From NCBI GenBank assembly GCA_032718475.1, contig JAUCBJ010000547.1, positions 1 to 60,355 of the forward strand: a stretch of DNA of 60,355 nucleotides. The letters are read 5' to 3'. This DNA is from Nemertoderma westbladi. Lineage: Eukaryota > Xenacoelomorpha > Nemertodermatida > Nemertodermatidae. This document shows positions 51,788-60,355 of the stretch, piece after piece. The notes under the pieces were generated by a model. That model saw only the letters and a list, made by a program, of their open reading frames with translations. It was not told the DNA's origin and did not search any database. Each line of letters opens with the position of its first letter. Position 1 is the first letter of the stretch. A program made the translations under genes and the position numbers.

Positions 51788-52212
51788 ATAGGAGTATTTC
51801 TCGACCTCGCAAAAGCCTTCGATACGGTCGACCACGATATACTGATTACTAAACTCGAACACTTTGGAGTTCGTGGAATCCCACTTACGTGGTTCAAAAG
51901 TTACTTGTATCGTCGACAATAATACGTAGACGTCCATGGTACATTCTCAGAAGTATCTTTAATGTTATTGAGGGTGCCTCAAGGATCTATCCTTGGGCCC
52001 CTTTTATTTCTCATCTACATCAATGATATATCTCATGTCTCCAATTTAATTAAATTACTACTTTTTGCGGATGATACAAATATTTTCATCTCTGGGAAAA
52101 ATATTAAAAACATGTTCGACATTCTTAACCATGAATTATCTAAAGTATCTGATTGGCTCACATTGAATAAATTATCAATCAATATCTCAAAAACAAAATT
52201 TGTTATTTTTAG
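51788..52212 (+). pseudogene. LINE-A, 3' segment: RT palm
   Basis: After BEL2 the RT resumes with [50 protein letters not shown] and FADDTNIFISG, then WLTLNKLSINISKTKFVIF. These are the catalytic palm motifs of a CR1-type LINE RT. A TAA follows YRRQ at about 51918. The match ends within FVIF where a ~50-bp repeat begins, and the rest of the LINE 3' end was not found in the window. Confidence 0.87.
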
Positions 52213-52290
52213 CTTCCCAATAATATGAACAACCCGATTTTGAATCCTTGTACAGTAGTAACACAAGCTTCCCAATGATATGTACAACCA
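52213..52290. repeat. Left remnant of the ~50-bp tandem array
   Basis: About one and a half units (ttcccaata/gatatgt/gaacaacc..gaatccttgtacagtagtaacacaagc) identical in type to the array at 57066-57592. LINE-B lies between the two parts. Confidence 0.85.
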
Positions 52291-52407
52291 TGCTGCCATG
52301 CATTACACCATGCTGCCATGTCCCAGAATAGTGTCTTAAATCAGTGAAAGAGTAACTAACTAACATAACTATCTTGTATTTCTAATCTTTATACCGCACA
52401 AACTATT

Positions 52408-53763
52408 ATGTCCCAGTTGAGTCGTAATTCATCTTCGTTTGCCCCATTAATGGAGGTAGGCGAGGACGGAGATCCAGTCGAAGAGATAGTGATAGTGAAT
52501 GCGTGCCTCTCAACTGTGTTACAGGGTATGAGTGGCAAGACTTACAAAGTTGTTGCTGAGGCGTGTTTGGTTCGATATACCACGGAAGAGATTTTCAAAG
52601 CGAAAACTTTGTTGTTCGGCAAATTAGGTTGCGAGGTGGTGAATCGTCGGGACACAAATGACCGCAGTGCGGCGGCTGCCAATATGCGAGATATTTGGGA
52701 GAAGATGGTGGATTTGGATAAAGAAGGAAAACTGCCGGTAATCGCAGTTGGCGCACTGGAAGCTTTATCTCTGCCTCAGTTCAAGTCGACCGGTAGCGGG
52801 ACCGATGGTGACAGTAGAATAAACAGTGCAGATGTCGGAAGTCGTCTGTCATTGATGGATGACAAAATAGAAGCTATGCAGGAAAACATCGGAAAGAAAC
52901 TGAATGACGCAATCTCGGATATGGCGGAGATGTTACGGGCTTGTGTACCGGTACCGGTAAGTGTGCCTGACGTACCGGATACTGGAGGTCATACTGGGGT
53001 ATTTCCACCCTTAGTGGATGGAGGTTTGGGAGGTGGGACTGGTTCACAATCTCAACCATCCCTGGTTCCTCCGGTTCCTAGTACGCTGGCGGCGTACTCC
53101 TACCGGAATGCGCTTGATTCCGAAAGGCCCTCACCGGCCCGGGCCAGTGGTGCTGGGTTTCAGTTTCAGGGTTCGAGTAACTACGTTGCTCATCGTGGGC
53201 CTAGGGGTCGTTTGAGTATGATTAATACGTTTACTCCGGGGCGTAATGGTTCACTCACTCCAGGTCGTCTAGGTAGTTTGAAACGCCGACGTGTTGAGAA
53301 TGGTAGAGAACAGGTTGGGTACGATAACCAACCAGAAGATAGAGAATGGAAGGAGGTACCTCCGAAACGGCGTCGCCAACCACCCGCGCATGTTATTGGT
53401 ACTGGAGGTAGCGGGGAGGCGAGTGCAGGTGTCGGGGGTAGCCTGAAGGCTGCGCCGGGGCATATATTCGTCTTCATGTGTCATTACAGCACCAGTAAAG
53501 AAGATATTGTCAACCGGTTAGAGGATAAGGCGGGAGTTACTGTTGCAGCTTCCGACATCGAACTTAAGTCTCATAAGGACGCTCGTTCTAAAAGCTTTAA
53601 AGTCGCAATAAAGCCCGAGGATATCGAGAAGGTGTTGGTTCCAGAGGTCTGGACGCGCAATGTTTGTGTGCGTCTCTGGGAGCATCGGAGGTATAATATT
53701 AATGATAACGCGGTTGGTTACAGAGTTCAATCGGCAGCCGGGGCCCAGGGGGGTAATGTTTAA
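52408..53763 (+). CDS. LINE-B ORF1 protein
   Basis: 451 codons from ATG 52408. The N-terminal ~130 residues form a helical domain also found in the broken copy at 10625-11004. A flexible Gly/Pro/Arg-rich middle follows. The C-terminal ~100 residues (HIFVFMCHYSTSKEDIVNRL, SKSFKVAIKPEDIEKVL, WTRNVCVRLWEHR) resemble the small RRM-like or CTD fold found in ORF1 proteins of Jockey/CR1-type LINEs. ORF1 proteins bind LINE RNA to form the ribonucleoprotein. The stop at 53763 is 20 bases before the start of the open ORF2 frame, in a different phase. Confidence 0.8.
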   Translation: MSQLSRNSSSFAPLMEVGEDGDPVEEIVIVNACLSTVLQGMSGKTYKVVAEACLVRYTTEEIFKAKTLLFGKLGCEVVNRRDTNDRSAAAANMRDIWEKMVDLDKEGKLPVIAVGALEALSLPQFKSTGSGTDGDSRINSADVGSRLSLMDDKIEAMQENIGKKLNDAISDMAEMLRACVPVPVSVPDVPDTGGHTGVFPPLVDGGLGGGTGSQSQPSLVPPVPSTLAAYSYRNALDSERPSPARASGAGFQFQGSSNYVAHRGPRGRLSMINTFTPGRNGSLTPGRLGSLKRRRVENGREQVGYDNQPEDREWKEVPPKRRRQPPAHVIGTGGSGEASAGVGGSLKAAPGHIFVFMCHYSTSKEDIVNRLEDKAGVTVAASDIELKSHKDARSKSFKVAIKPEDIEKVLVPEVWTRNVCVRLWEHRRYNINDNAVGYRVQSAAGAQGGNV

Positions 53764-53782
53764 CTCTTTGAATTCTTACTAA

Positions 53783-56700
53783 CTTGTTAATACGGCAACA
53801 CCCAGACAAGCAGGAGCCGCTTCTGATATTACTGTTGTGTCTTATAACTCGACTGGATTAGCACCAGATAAAGTTGATTACATTAATACCTTATTATTGG
53901 GTGCAGATATAGTTTGCTTGCAAGAAACTTTTATTTTAGAGAGTTGCAGTTATAAACTCAAACAGTATTTTCCAACATGTAATTTTCTATATTTACCAGC
54001 GTTTTTCACAGCAGACAACGTTAACCATGTGGGTAGGCAATGTGCTGGCTTATGTATTTTGTACAAAAGGGAGATTGCAAAGTATATATCTCCGGTAAAA
54101 ATCGACAGTGATAATAAACGTATACAAGGGATTAAAATATCCTTACCGGGTAGTAATGGGTCCAATAATAATATTGTGTTAATTAATAGCTATTTTCCGG
54201 TTGATACGCAGTCAAATAGTTCGCTGTCCGACGATACGCTGTTATTGTTGCAGGATATTTCCCAATTATTTAGCAAATACACGGATTGTAATTTTTTGTG
54301 GTGCGGTGATTTAAACGTTGATTTTTCCCGTTTAACGTTACAAACAAGGTATATACGGGAATTTATTGATACACATTATTTAAATGTGTTATGGGATTCG
54401 GTACCGATTGACTATACATATATGCACTGCGTAGATAGTAGAACCTTTACTTCTACTATATACCACTTTATTTTAAGTACTGCTTTACACGATAATTGTT
54501 TTGAGGCTGATTCAGTGCATACAGGTGCTAACTTATCGGGGCATTCCCCTGTATATGCTAAGTTTTATATTGAGCCACTAAATCGTAATGTGTTGAATCC
54601 AGTGTATCCTATCAGGTCTAACTTTTCTAAAGCAAATGAAGTTCAGCGTGAAAATTTTCAGCGAAAATTGGATGCTGGTTTATCGGGTATTAATTTAGAG
54701 AATCCGTGTATTAACTGTAGCGATATATTTTGTAATGATTTAGATCATAGATTGTGTTTAGAAAATTTGTCTGTGAAAATCTTAGATGCAATTGAAACCG
54801 CATCTAAGGAACTTCCGCAGAGTGGTGGATCGGTAGGGGAAAACACGCGGAGGGAAATTCCGGGTTGGAATCAGTATGTAAAGCCGTATAAACAAGAGGC
54901 TGTTTTTTGGTATGGAATGTGGTGTGCTGCCGGCCGGCCCAATGGGAATCAAGGTAATTTATTTCACATGAAACAGTCTACTCGGGCACAATATAAATAT
55001 GCTGTACGTCGGATTAAGAATTCAGCTGACCGTGTGAAACGGGAAAATTTATTACGTGCTTCAGTAACCGGAAACGCAGACATTTTTGCACAAATTCGTA
55101 AACTACGGGGCAATTGTAATTTGGTTAGTGATTGTGTAAATGGGGAAACTGATCCACAAAGTATTGCGGCTGAATTTGCAGAGGTTTATAAGGTACTATA
55201 CAATCAAGATGCGCCTACTGCTGATTTTGATAATGTTGATAAGGAAATTAGGTCTGGGTTACTCAGTGGTGATTATAACGGTACAAGGTGTACCATAACC
55301 ACAGATATTATACATGATGCACTTCAGCATTTGAAGTCGAATAAGTCCGATGTGTCATACAGTTTTGATGCAGGTGCAATTATTAATGGTGGTAAAGTTC
55401 TTGAAAAACATTTGTGTATGTTATTTAATGCATTTCTTATTCATGGTTCCCTATCTAAATGTCTTCTATCAGTAGCCTTAGTACCCTTAGTAAAAGATAA
55501 GTTAGGTGATATTTCTCTGGTAGACAATTATCGTGCGATTGCTATTGCCTCTTTGATTTTAAAGGTTTTTGAATGGGTCATTATTCTATCTGAAGGAAGT
55601 AAATTAAATTTAGACGATTTACAGTTTGGTTTCACTGCAAAGTCAAGTACAAGTATGTGTACTTGGACAGTTTCAGAGGTAGTTAATTATTACATGAGGA
55701 ATGGTTCACCTGTGTATAGTTGCCTGATTGACTTTACAAAAGCTTTCGATCTGGTGCAATGGAAACAACTGTTTCTAGAACTAATTAAAAAGGGTTTTAA
55801 TTTATTATTTTTGAGGTGTTTATTTTTCATTTACAGAAATCAGACTTGTTTTGTGCGATGGTCCAATGTAAATTCACACAATTTTTCAGTGACCAATGGG
55901 GTGAGACAAGGGTCGGTAATCTCACCGACCTTGTTTTGTATTGTATTAAATATTTTAATTATAAGATTGAGGTGTTCTAAAGTAGGTTGTGTTATTGGGG
56001 CTCACTATTTTGGATGTATTGCTTATGCTGATGATGTGATTTTACTATGCCCGTCTGTCATTGGTCTACAGTTTATGGTAAATATTTGTGTTGATTTTTG
56101 TATTGAATTTAAGTTGCGTTTGAGTACAAATATTGATTTACGTAAATGTAAAACGAAATGTGTACCTTTCGGCAGGACGTGGCAGCCTCCTACTGCACGT
56201 GTAAAAGTGAATGGGATCTTACTTCCCTGGGTTCAACAAGCTAAGCATTTGGGTGTTATTTTAGATTATAAGTGCGATTTACACCAGGACGTTTTAAGTA
56301 AGAGGGGGGCGTTTATAGGTAAGTTATCAGGATTGAGACATGAATTTGGGTTTGCAACACCTAGTAATATCTCTGTTGTGCAAAAGTTATATGCAACTAG
56401 TTTTTATGGTGGGGTGTTGTGGGATTTATTCTCAAGTGATTGCAGTAAACTTTTTACCGCTTGGAATATAAATGTCCGTATGGTATGGGGTTTACCGTTT
56501 AATGCCCATCGATACATTGTAGAAGGGATTGTAGATTGTATGCATCCAAAGATAATGCTATGTCTACGTTTAATTAAGTTTGCAAAAAGTCTATTAAACT
56601 CGGGTAAATTATCTGTGCGGTTTTTGAGTACTTTTTTGTACGATGATTGTAGGAGCTCATTAGGTGCCAATTTGCGTAGGATTGCGAACCTGTCTAATTG

Positions 56701-56887
56701 TAATTGTTTAGAGGATATTTCGCCCCATATCGTTTCTAAGTTAAATTACAGTGCGGTACCAGATGGTAGTCATTGGAGGGTTTCGGTATGTAAAGAACTT
56801 GGTAATGTTTTGCGTGGCGATTTAGAGGTTGTGGGTTTTTCGCACGAGGAGGTACAAGAGATGTTGAGCGTGGTCTCTGCGAGTTAA
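53783..56887 (+). CDS. LINE-B ORF2: endonuclease and reverse transcriptase
   Basis: Open for about 1034 codons. No ATG is available near the beginning, which suggests translation coupled to ORF1 termination. The EEP endonuclease has VVSYNSTGL, DIVCLQETFIL, NSYFPVDTQ, FLWCGDLNVDFSR and GANLSGHSPVYAKF. The RT has DNYRAIAIASLILKVFEW, DLQFGFTAKSSTSMC, CLIDFTKAFDLVQW, NGVRQGSVISPTLFC and CIAYADDVILLCPS, and the thumb with KHLGVILDYKCDL. No stop or frameshift seen. It nicks target DNA and copies the LINE RNA there. The class is CR1/Jockey-like; I cannot place it more exactly. Confidence 0.9.
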   Translation, partial: LVNTATPRQAGAASDITVVSYNSTGLAPDKVDYINTLLLGADIVCLQETFILESCSYKLKQYFPTCNFLYLPAFFTADNVNHVGRQCAGLCILYKREIAKYISPVKIDSDNKRIQGIKISLPGSNGSNNNIVLINSYFPVDTQSNSSLSDDTLLLLQDISQLFSKYTDCNFLWCGDLNVDFSRLTLQTRYIREFIDTHYLNVLWDSVPIDYTYMHCVDSRTFTSTIYHFILSTALHDNCFEADSVHTGANLSGHSPVYAKFYIEPLNRNVLNPVYPIRSNFSKANEVQRENFQRKLDAGLSGINLENPCINCSDIFCNDLDHRLCLENLSVKILDAIETASKELPQSGGSVGENTRREIPGWNQYVKPYKQEAVFWYGMWCAAGRPNGNQGNLFHMKQSTRAQYKYAVRRIKNSADRVKRENLLRASVTGNADIFAQIRKLRGNCNLVSDCVNGETDPQSIAAEFAEVYKVLYNQDAPTADFDNVDKEIRSGLLSGDYNGTRCTITTDIIHDALQHLKSNKSDVSYSFDAGAIINGGKVLEKHLCMLFNAFLIHGSLSKCLLSVALVPLVKDKLGDISLVDNYRAIAIASLILKVFEWVIILSEGSKLNLDDLQFGFTAKSSTSMCTWTVSEVVNYYMRNGSPVYSCLIDFTKAFDLVQWKQLFLELIKKGFNLLFLRCLFFIYRNQTCFVRWSNVNSHNFSVTNGVRQGSVISPTLFCIVLNILIIRLRCSKVGCVIGAHYFGCIAYADDVILLCPSVIGLQFMVNICVDFCIEFKLRLSTNIDLRKCKTKCVPFGRTWQPPTARVKVNGILLPWVQQAKHLGVILDYKCDLHQDVLSKRGAFIGKLSGLRHEFGFATPSNISVVQKLYATSFYGGVLWDLFSSDCSKLFTAWNINVRMVWGLPFNAHRYIVEGIVDCMHPKIMLCLRLIKFAKSLLNSGKLSVRFLSTFLYDDCRSSLGANLRRIANLSNCNCLEDISPHIVSKLNYSAVPDGSHWRVSVCKELGNVLRGDLEVVGFSHEEVQEMLSVVSAS

Positions 56888-57065
56888 TGAATATTAATAA
56901 TAATTACCTTACTTTAATTTACTCTAAATCTGAATCTTAATGTTTTCTTTTGTGCTAATTGATTTACCTTACCTTAAACTGTGTGTACTGTAGTTATTCC
57001 GGTTCGTGTCTGTACTGATGTTTATATTATAATAATATCATGTACGTAAATAAATAAATAAATAA

Positions 57066-57592
57066 ATAATAAATCCTTGTACAGTAGTAACACAAAGCTT
57101 CCCAATGATATGTACAACCCGATTTGGAATCCTTGTACAGTAGTAACACAAGCTTCCCAATGATATGTACAACCCGATATTGAATCCTTGTAGTAACACA
57201 AACTTCCCAATAATATGTACAACCCGATTTTGAATCTTTGTAGTAACACAAGCTTTCCAATGATATGTACAACCCGATTTTGAATCCTTGTAGTAACACA
57301 AGCTTCCCAATGATATGTACAACCTGATTTGGAATACTTTTACAGTAGTAACACAAGCTTCCCAATGATATGTACAACCCGATTTTGAATCCTTGTATAG
57401 TAACACAAGCTTTCCAATGATATGTACAACCCGATTTGGAATTATTGTACAGTAGTAACACAAGCTTCCCAATGATATGTACAACCCGATTTGGAATTTT
57501 TTGTAGTAACACAAGCTTCCCAATGATATGTATAACCCGATTTTGAATCCTTGTAGCAACACAAGCTTCCCAATGATATGTACAACCCGATG
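57066..57592. repeat. ~50-bp tandem array, ten copies
   Basis: The unit contains AAGCTTCCCAATGATATGTA, then CAACCCGATTTTGAATCCTTGTA and GTAACACA, with an optional CAGTA. Copies start near 57097, 57150, 57202, 57250, 57301, 57356, 57409, 57464, 57514 and 57567. Minus-strand open frames of 174-197 codons across the array are repeat artefacts. Confidence 0.95.
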
Positions 57593-59556
57593 CTAATGTG
57601 TTAAATAGCGGTGACACCAAGGTTGTAATTTCGCAAAAGACACTTTTCCAAAACGATTATAAAAAATTTAAAAGCAAAATCGTAAATTCCGGCTTCATGG
57701 TAACAACATGGTATTAATTATAATTGCGTTTTTAGTTAAGTCCCGTTGAATACAATTAAAGAATAAGAGCTCTTATGGTGGAATTTAATTACGGTTCCCA
57801 GAACGGGTACCATTATATGATGTACAATTTCTATAAATTATTATTATAAGTTTCTCCTCCCCCCCTATATAGACAATATCTATAAATCATATGATTCAAT
57901 TATTATGTTATTGATATATATTATTGATATATTATTAGACCCATTATACAATACATACAGTAGATAAGCATAACCTATATAAAATTATTTGTAATATTTA
58001 TTATTATTTTAATATTACAAGCAAATAAACTATATTGATTTTTGCAATAGCAAAGTAAATGAAATGCCACGCATTATAGGCTGACGAAGTTTTTGGATGC
58101 AATTTTTTAGAAAGATCGGTATTAGTTAAAATAAATTATATTATACAGTACCTAATAATTTATTAAGCGTATAATTTTTTATACTATTGTATGTATGTAT
58201 AAACTTATATGCCGTCATGTGGGGTGACTTTGATAATGTGCATGACTTTTATAATACTACAGTACTACTACTAGGATCGGTATGCTGCATTGCAGCTGCA
58301 TTTTTAAGAATGCTGTGCCGGCCTATGAATGAGTCTTGTTGTCTTAATAAATGAATAATTCTTCATGTGGTGGCGTGATATTTGAACGCATTTGGAAACT
58401 TTAGTCACTTCAGCAGCTTGCAGACCAGATGTGATATGTGAAATCGTACGGTATGATTCTCCGTAGCTGTTTTTTTAAATACCTTTTTTTTGAACACCTA
58501 TAATTTGCCATACGGATATATATTTGTTATATTGTTATTTGTTATATATATGTTTGTCCGCGGGACCCTATTTATGCCCTTATGAATGAATATCAGCCCC
58601 AAAAAATATTCATACAAACATTGTTTTAAAAGTTTCTAAAATTTTTTGAATCGTTTTTTTGTCATGCATTGCCCGAAACGTTTGAACTATATTGAATCCC
58701 TCATAACTTTTCAACGGATAATGAAAACAGTTTCCATTTTCTTGGTTCTCTTAGGTCCGTTTTCTTGATAGATAATAGTCACAAATTTTATTTTAAAATA
58801 AAATGCGAAAAAAATGTTGAATTTTTGTTATTATTTATTTGGTCAATCTTTTAAGATTAATTTTCTGAACACCTATTAGCCGATTCCTCGATTGCAGTAA
58901 TTCCTCAGTAAACTGAAGTAAGTACGATACAAAAATCGTCATGAGGATACCAAAATATCAAAGTAGACCCGATGGGTGGGGCGTGTTAGATAACACTGAT
59001 ACAACTTGGGGAAATAATAAACTATGTATATGGATTTTAAGATGTGAAATAACTGTAGCTAAATATCCATTTGGAAATCCTATGGCCATTCCAAGTGGTT
59101 AATGCTAATGCAAAGCAAGTACTGTAATATTATGAAAGATATAAAAAAAATTTATTTGACTGTATTGAACAGTAATAGCATTGATTGATGATAATGATAT
59201 ATTGGAGGTGTTTAATAAATGGGTAACAATAACATTAGAATCGGTGCGATAAAGGCAAGATTTACAACGTAGTTACAATTGTTGTAGGCGATTTATTTTT
59301 TTTCGAATGGCCTGCATTTAATAAATTATCTACCAGTGCATACAATATGTTTCCTTTGTCTATATCATTCAAATCTATATATGTAACTAGTTACAACAAT
59401 ATAGTCAATTACATTTTATCGGAAATATAAAAGATTTACATAAATAGATAAACTATGAAAATGTGAAATATAAAAATATAATAATAAACAAATATAAATG
59501 TGAAAATACTATAAGGAAATTGTCCTCACATCTAAAATTAGACATATTATTTGTAT
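57593..59556. other. AT-rich intergenic DNA
   Basis: Two kilobases of AT-rich sequence with no coding signal, RNA gene or transposon part that I recognise. On the minus strand it lies downstream of the P450 gene and would contain its 3' UTR. Confidence 0.5.
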
Positions 59557-60355
59557 TTATTTGTTTGAACAAAAATTTTGTAGAAATTGATTGAGGTAAA
59601 ACCGAATCCATATGTCGGTTGCGGTAATGAAGGCAACAAAAATCTCGGGATCCAAGTTAGAGGCGTAGGCTTTGACCTTTGCGCATACAGTCCAAAAACC
59701 AAGGCGTCTCCAGTGGGGGATATTTAATATGTTGTGGGTGGCCTGTTGCGACTCAACTTTGTCTAGAACTTGGTTCAATAACACATTATGCCCTAGACTG
59801 TCATTGGGAATAAAAGATACGACAACAGGCACACCCTTGGCCATACGTGGAATGTGAATGAAGCTTTTAGGTAGGTAGAAAGTAGCTCTTGCCAAAAGAG
59901 CGACCAACATAATTTTGCTCGCATTTCTGGACAAGGTTTTGGCTGGACAACCCCTCTTGTATCCCTGACCAAATGAAATAAAGTAACCTTTACCAGGTGT
60001 CTCCTTTGTTGGTACAGAAGATGGACTCCAATCTTCCCATCGTTCTGGAATAAACTTTTCGCCATCATCCCACAACATCCTGTTACATCTAACTAAATCT
60101 AAACCCACAAGCTCCCCTTTGCTAAATGTAATATCCTTGTAAGTAAATGTTTCATGAGCCTCTCTTGCTGTCTTAGGGAACTGTGGATACAAACGGATTG
60201 ACTCGTTGACTACCCAGTCAAGGTACGTATCTTGAATGATGTCTTTGTATTCCAATTCAATAGCATTGCGCTCTAAAAGAGGTAACAACTTCTCATATAC
60301 CGCATGTGTTTTGAGAATTTCGGCCATGCTATGGCTGACACATTCCATAATCTGT
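59557..60355 (-). CDS. Cytochrome P450, C-terminal part (5' end outside window)
   Basis: A single open exon runs from the window edge to TAA at 59557 (263 codons from the first Met, which is probably internal). It shows the K-helix ExxR (NESIRLYP, Glu49-Arg52), a PERW meander motif (FIPERWEDW), and the heme-binding loop FISFGQGYKRGCPAK with the Cys at 134. Residues 3-12 (CVSHSMAEIL) match the end of the I helix, so about half the protein lies beyond 60355. Its heme loop has one residue more between Phe and Cys than the usual F-x2-G-x-R-x-C. P450s are membrane-anchored haem monooxygenases; the substrate cannot be told. No intron in this part. It is the only ordinary host gene in the window. 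Confidence 0.85.
   Translation of the reverse strand, partial: QIMECVSHSMAEILKTHAVYEKLLPLLERNAIELEYKDIIQDTYLDWVVNESIRLYPQFPKTAREAHETFTYKDITFSKGELVGLDLVRCNRMLWDDGEKFIPERWEDWSPSSVPTKETPGKGYFISFGQGYKRGCPAKTLSRNASKIMLVALLARATFYLPKSFIHIPRMAKGVPVVVSFIPNDSLGHNVLLNQVLDKVESQQATHNILNIPHWRRLGFWTVCAKVKAYASNLDPEIFVAFITATDIWIRFYLNQFLQNFCSNK

Larger units (their letters stand above)
52291..57065 (+). mobile_element. LINE-B: near-complete two-ORF non-LTR retrotransposon
   Basis: Short 5' UTR, ORF1 (52408-53763), ORF2 (open from 53783 to 56887), 3' UTR and an (AAAT)n tail at about 57046-57065. It sits inside the ~50-bp array. About 46 bp before it and after it are nearly the same, which could be a target-site duplication or simply two repeat units. 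Both ORFs are uninterrupted, so it is recent. Confidence 0.87.

Noticed and set aside
2331-57592. Tandem arrays as CRISPR-like repeats
   Set aside because: Units are contiguous without unique spacers and the context is eukaryotic.
57027-57620. Two overlapping minus-strand open frames of 174 and 197 codons
   Set aside because: They translate the ~50-bp tandem array in different phases (recurring SGCTYHWEACV), so openness comes from the repeat and not from coding selection.

Overview
This is nuclear DNA of an invertebrate animal, and almost all of it is transposable elements nested inside one another. The organism is inferred from three things. The retroelements (BEL/Pao LTR elements and CR1/Jockey-like LINEs) are metazoan types. 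A cytochrome P450 gene fragment sits at the right edge. The first 1.6 kb is mitochondrial DNA (nad5 then cob) that only reads through with an invertebrate-type code: TGA falls at Trp positions, AGA at a conserved Ser in nad5, and AAA at conserved Lys. That argues against vertebrates, tunicates (AGA = Gly) and echinoderms (AAA = Asn). I cannot name a phylum.

Layout. 1-1583: mitochondrial fragment ending abruptly in cob, then GACA-rich tandem repeats. 2-4.2 kb: low-complexity and unassigned sequence. 4.2-9.4 kb: decayed BEL/Pao gag-pol on the minus strand ('BEL0'), with a repeat-rich region behind it. 10.6-11.0 kb: broken LINE ORF1 fragment. 11.8-52.2 kb: one old LINE ('LINE-A') split into three pieces by two very large BEL/Pao elements. 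'BEL1' (+ strand, 12773-31461, 18.7 kb, LTRs of 1195 bp) lies in its endonuclease region and 'BEL2' (- strand, 32631-51782, 19.2 kb) in its reverse transcriptase region. Both are flanked by 5-bp target duplications (ATACT and CAACT). 52.3-57.07 kb: a near-complete two-ORF LINE ('LINE-B') inserted in an array of ~50-bp repeats that continues to 57.6 kb. 57.6-59.5 kb: AT-rich, no gene seen. 59.56-60.36 kb: 3' part of a P450 gene.

The most interesting system is in BEL1 and BEL2. Besides gag and pol, each carries a third, long and uninterrupted ORF downstream of pol (1417 and 1194 codons). The two products are diverged homologues. They share an N-terminal Cys/His cluster and a central region with the three motifs of a DEDDy-type 3'-5' exonuclease (D-x-E; KIGS..DL plus VDT; Y-x3-E). 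Three zinc-knuckle motifs and a basic tail follow. I see no signal peptide or membrane span, so this is not an env gene. In both elements gag-pol is broken by stops or frameshifts while ORF3 is open, although the LTR pairs are nearly identical.

A second signal is specific to BEL2. A 16-bp near-palindromic word, GGCTCRCRAGTCTTCC, occurs 12 times in one orientation across its UTRs, gag, pol and ORF3. It is read in two different coding frames, so the repetition is at the nucleic-acid level. BEL0 has a different repeated word built from the same CGAGTC/GGCTCG halves in the opposite order. Both LTRs of BEL2 also contain a tRNA-like sequence with A and B boxes, and its 5' LTR/leader junction is tandemly duplicated.
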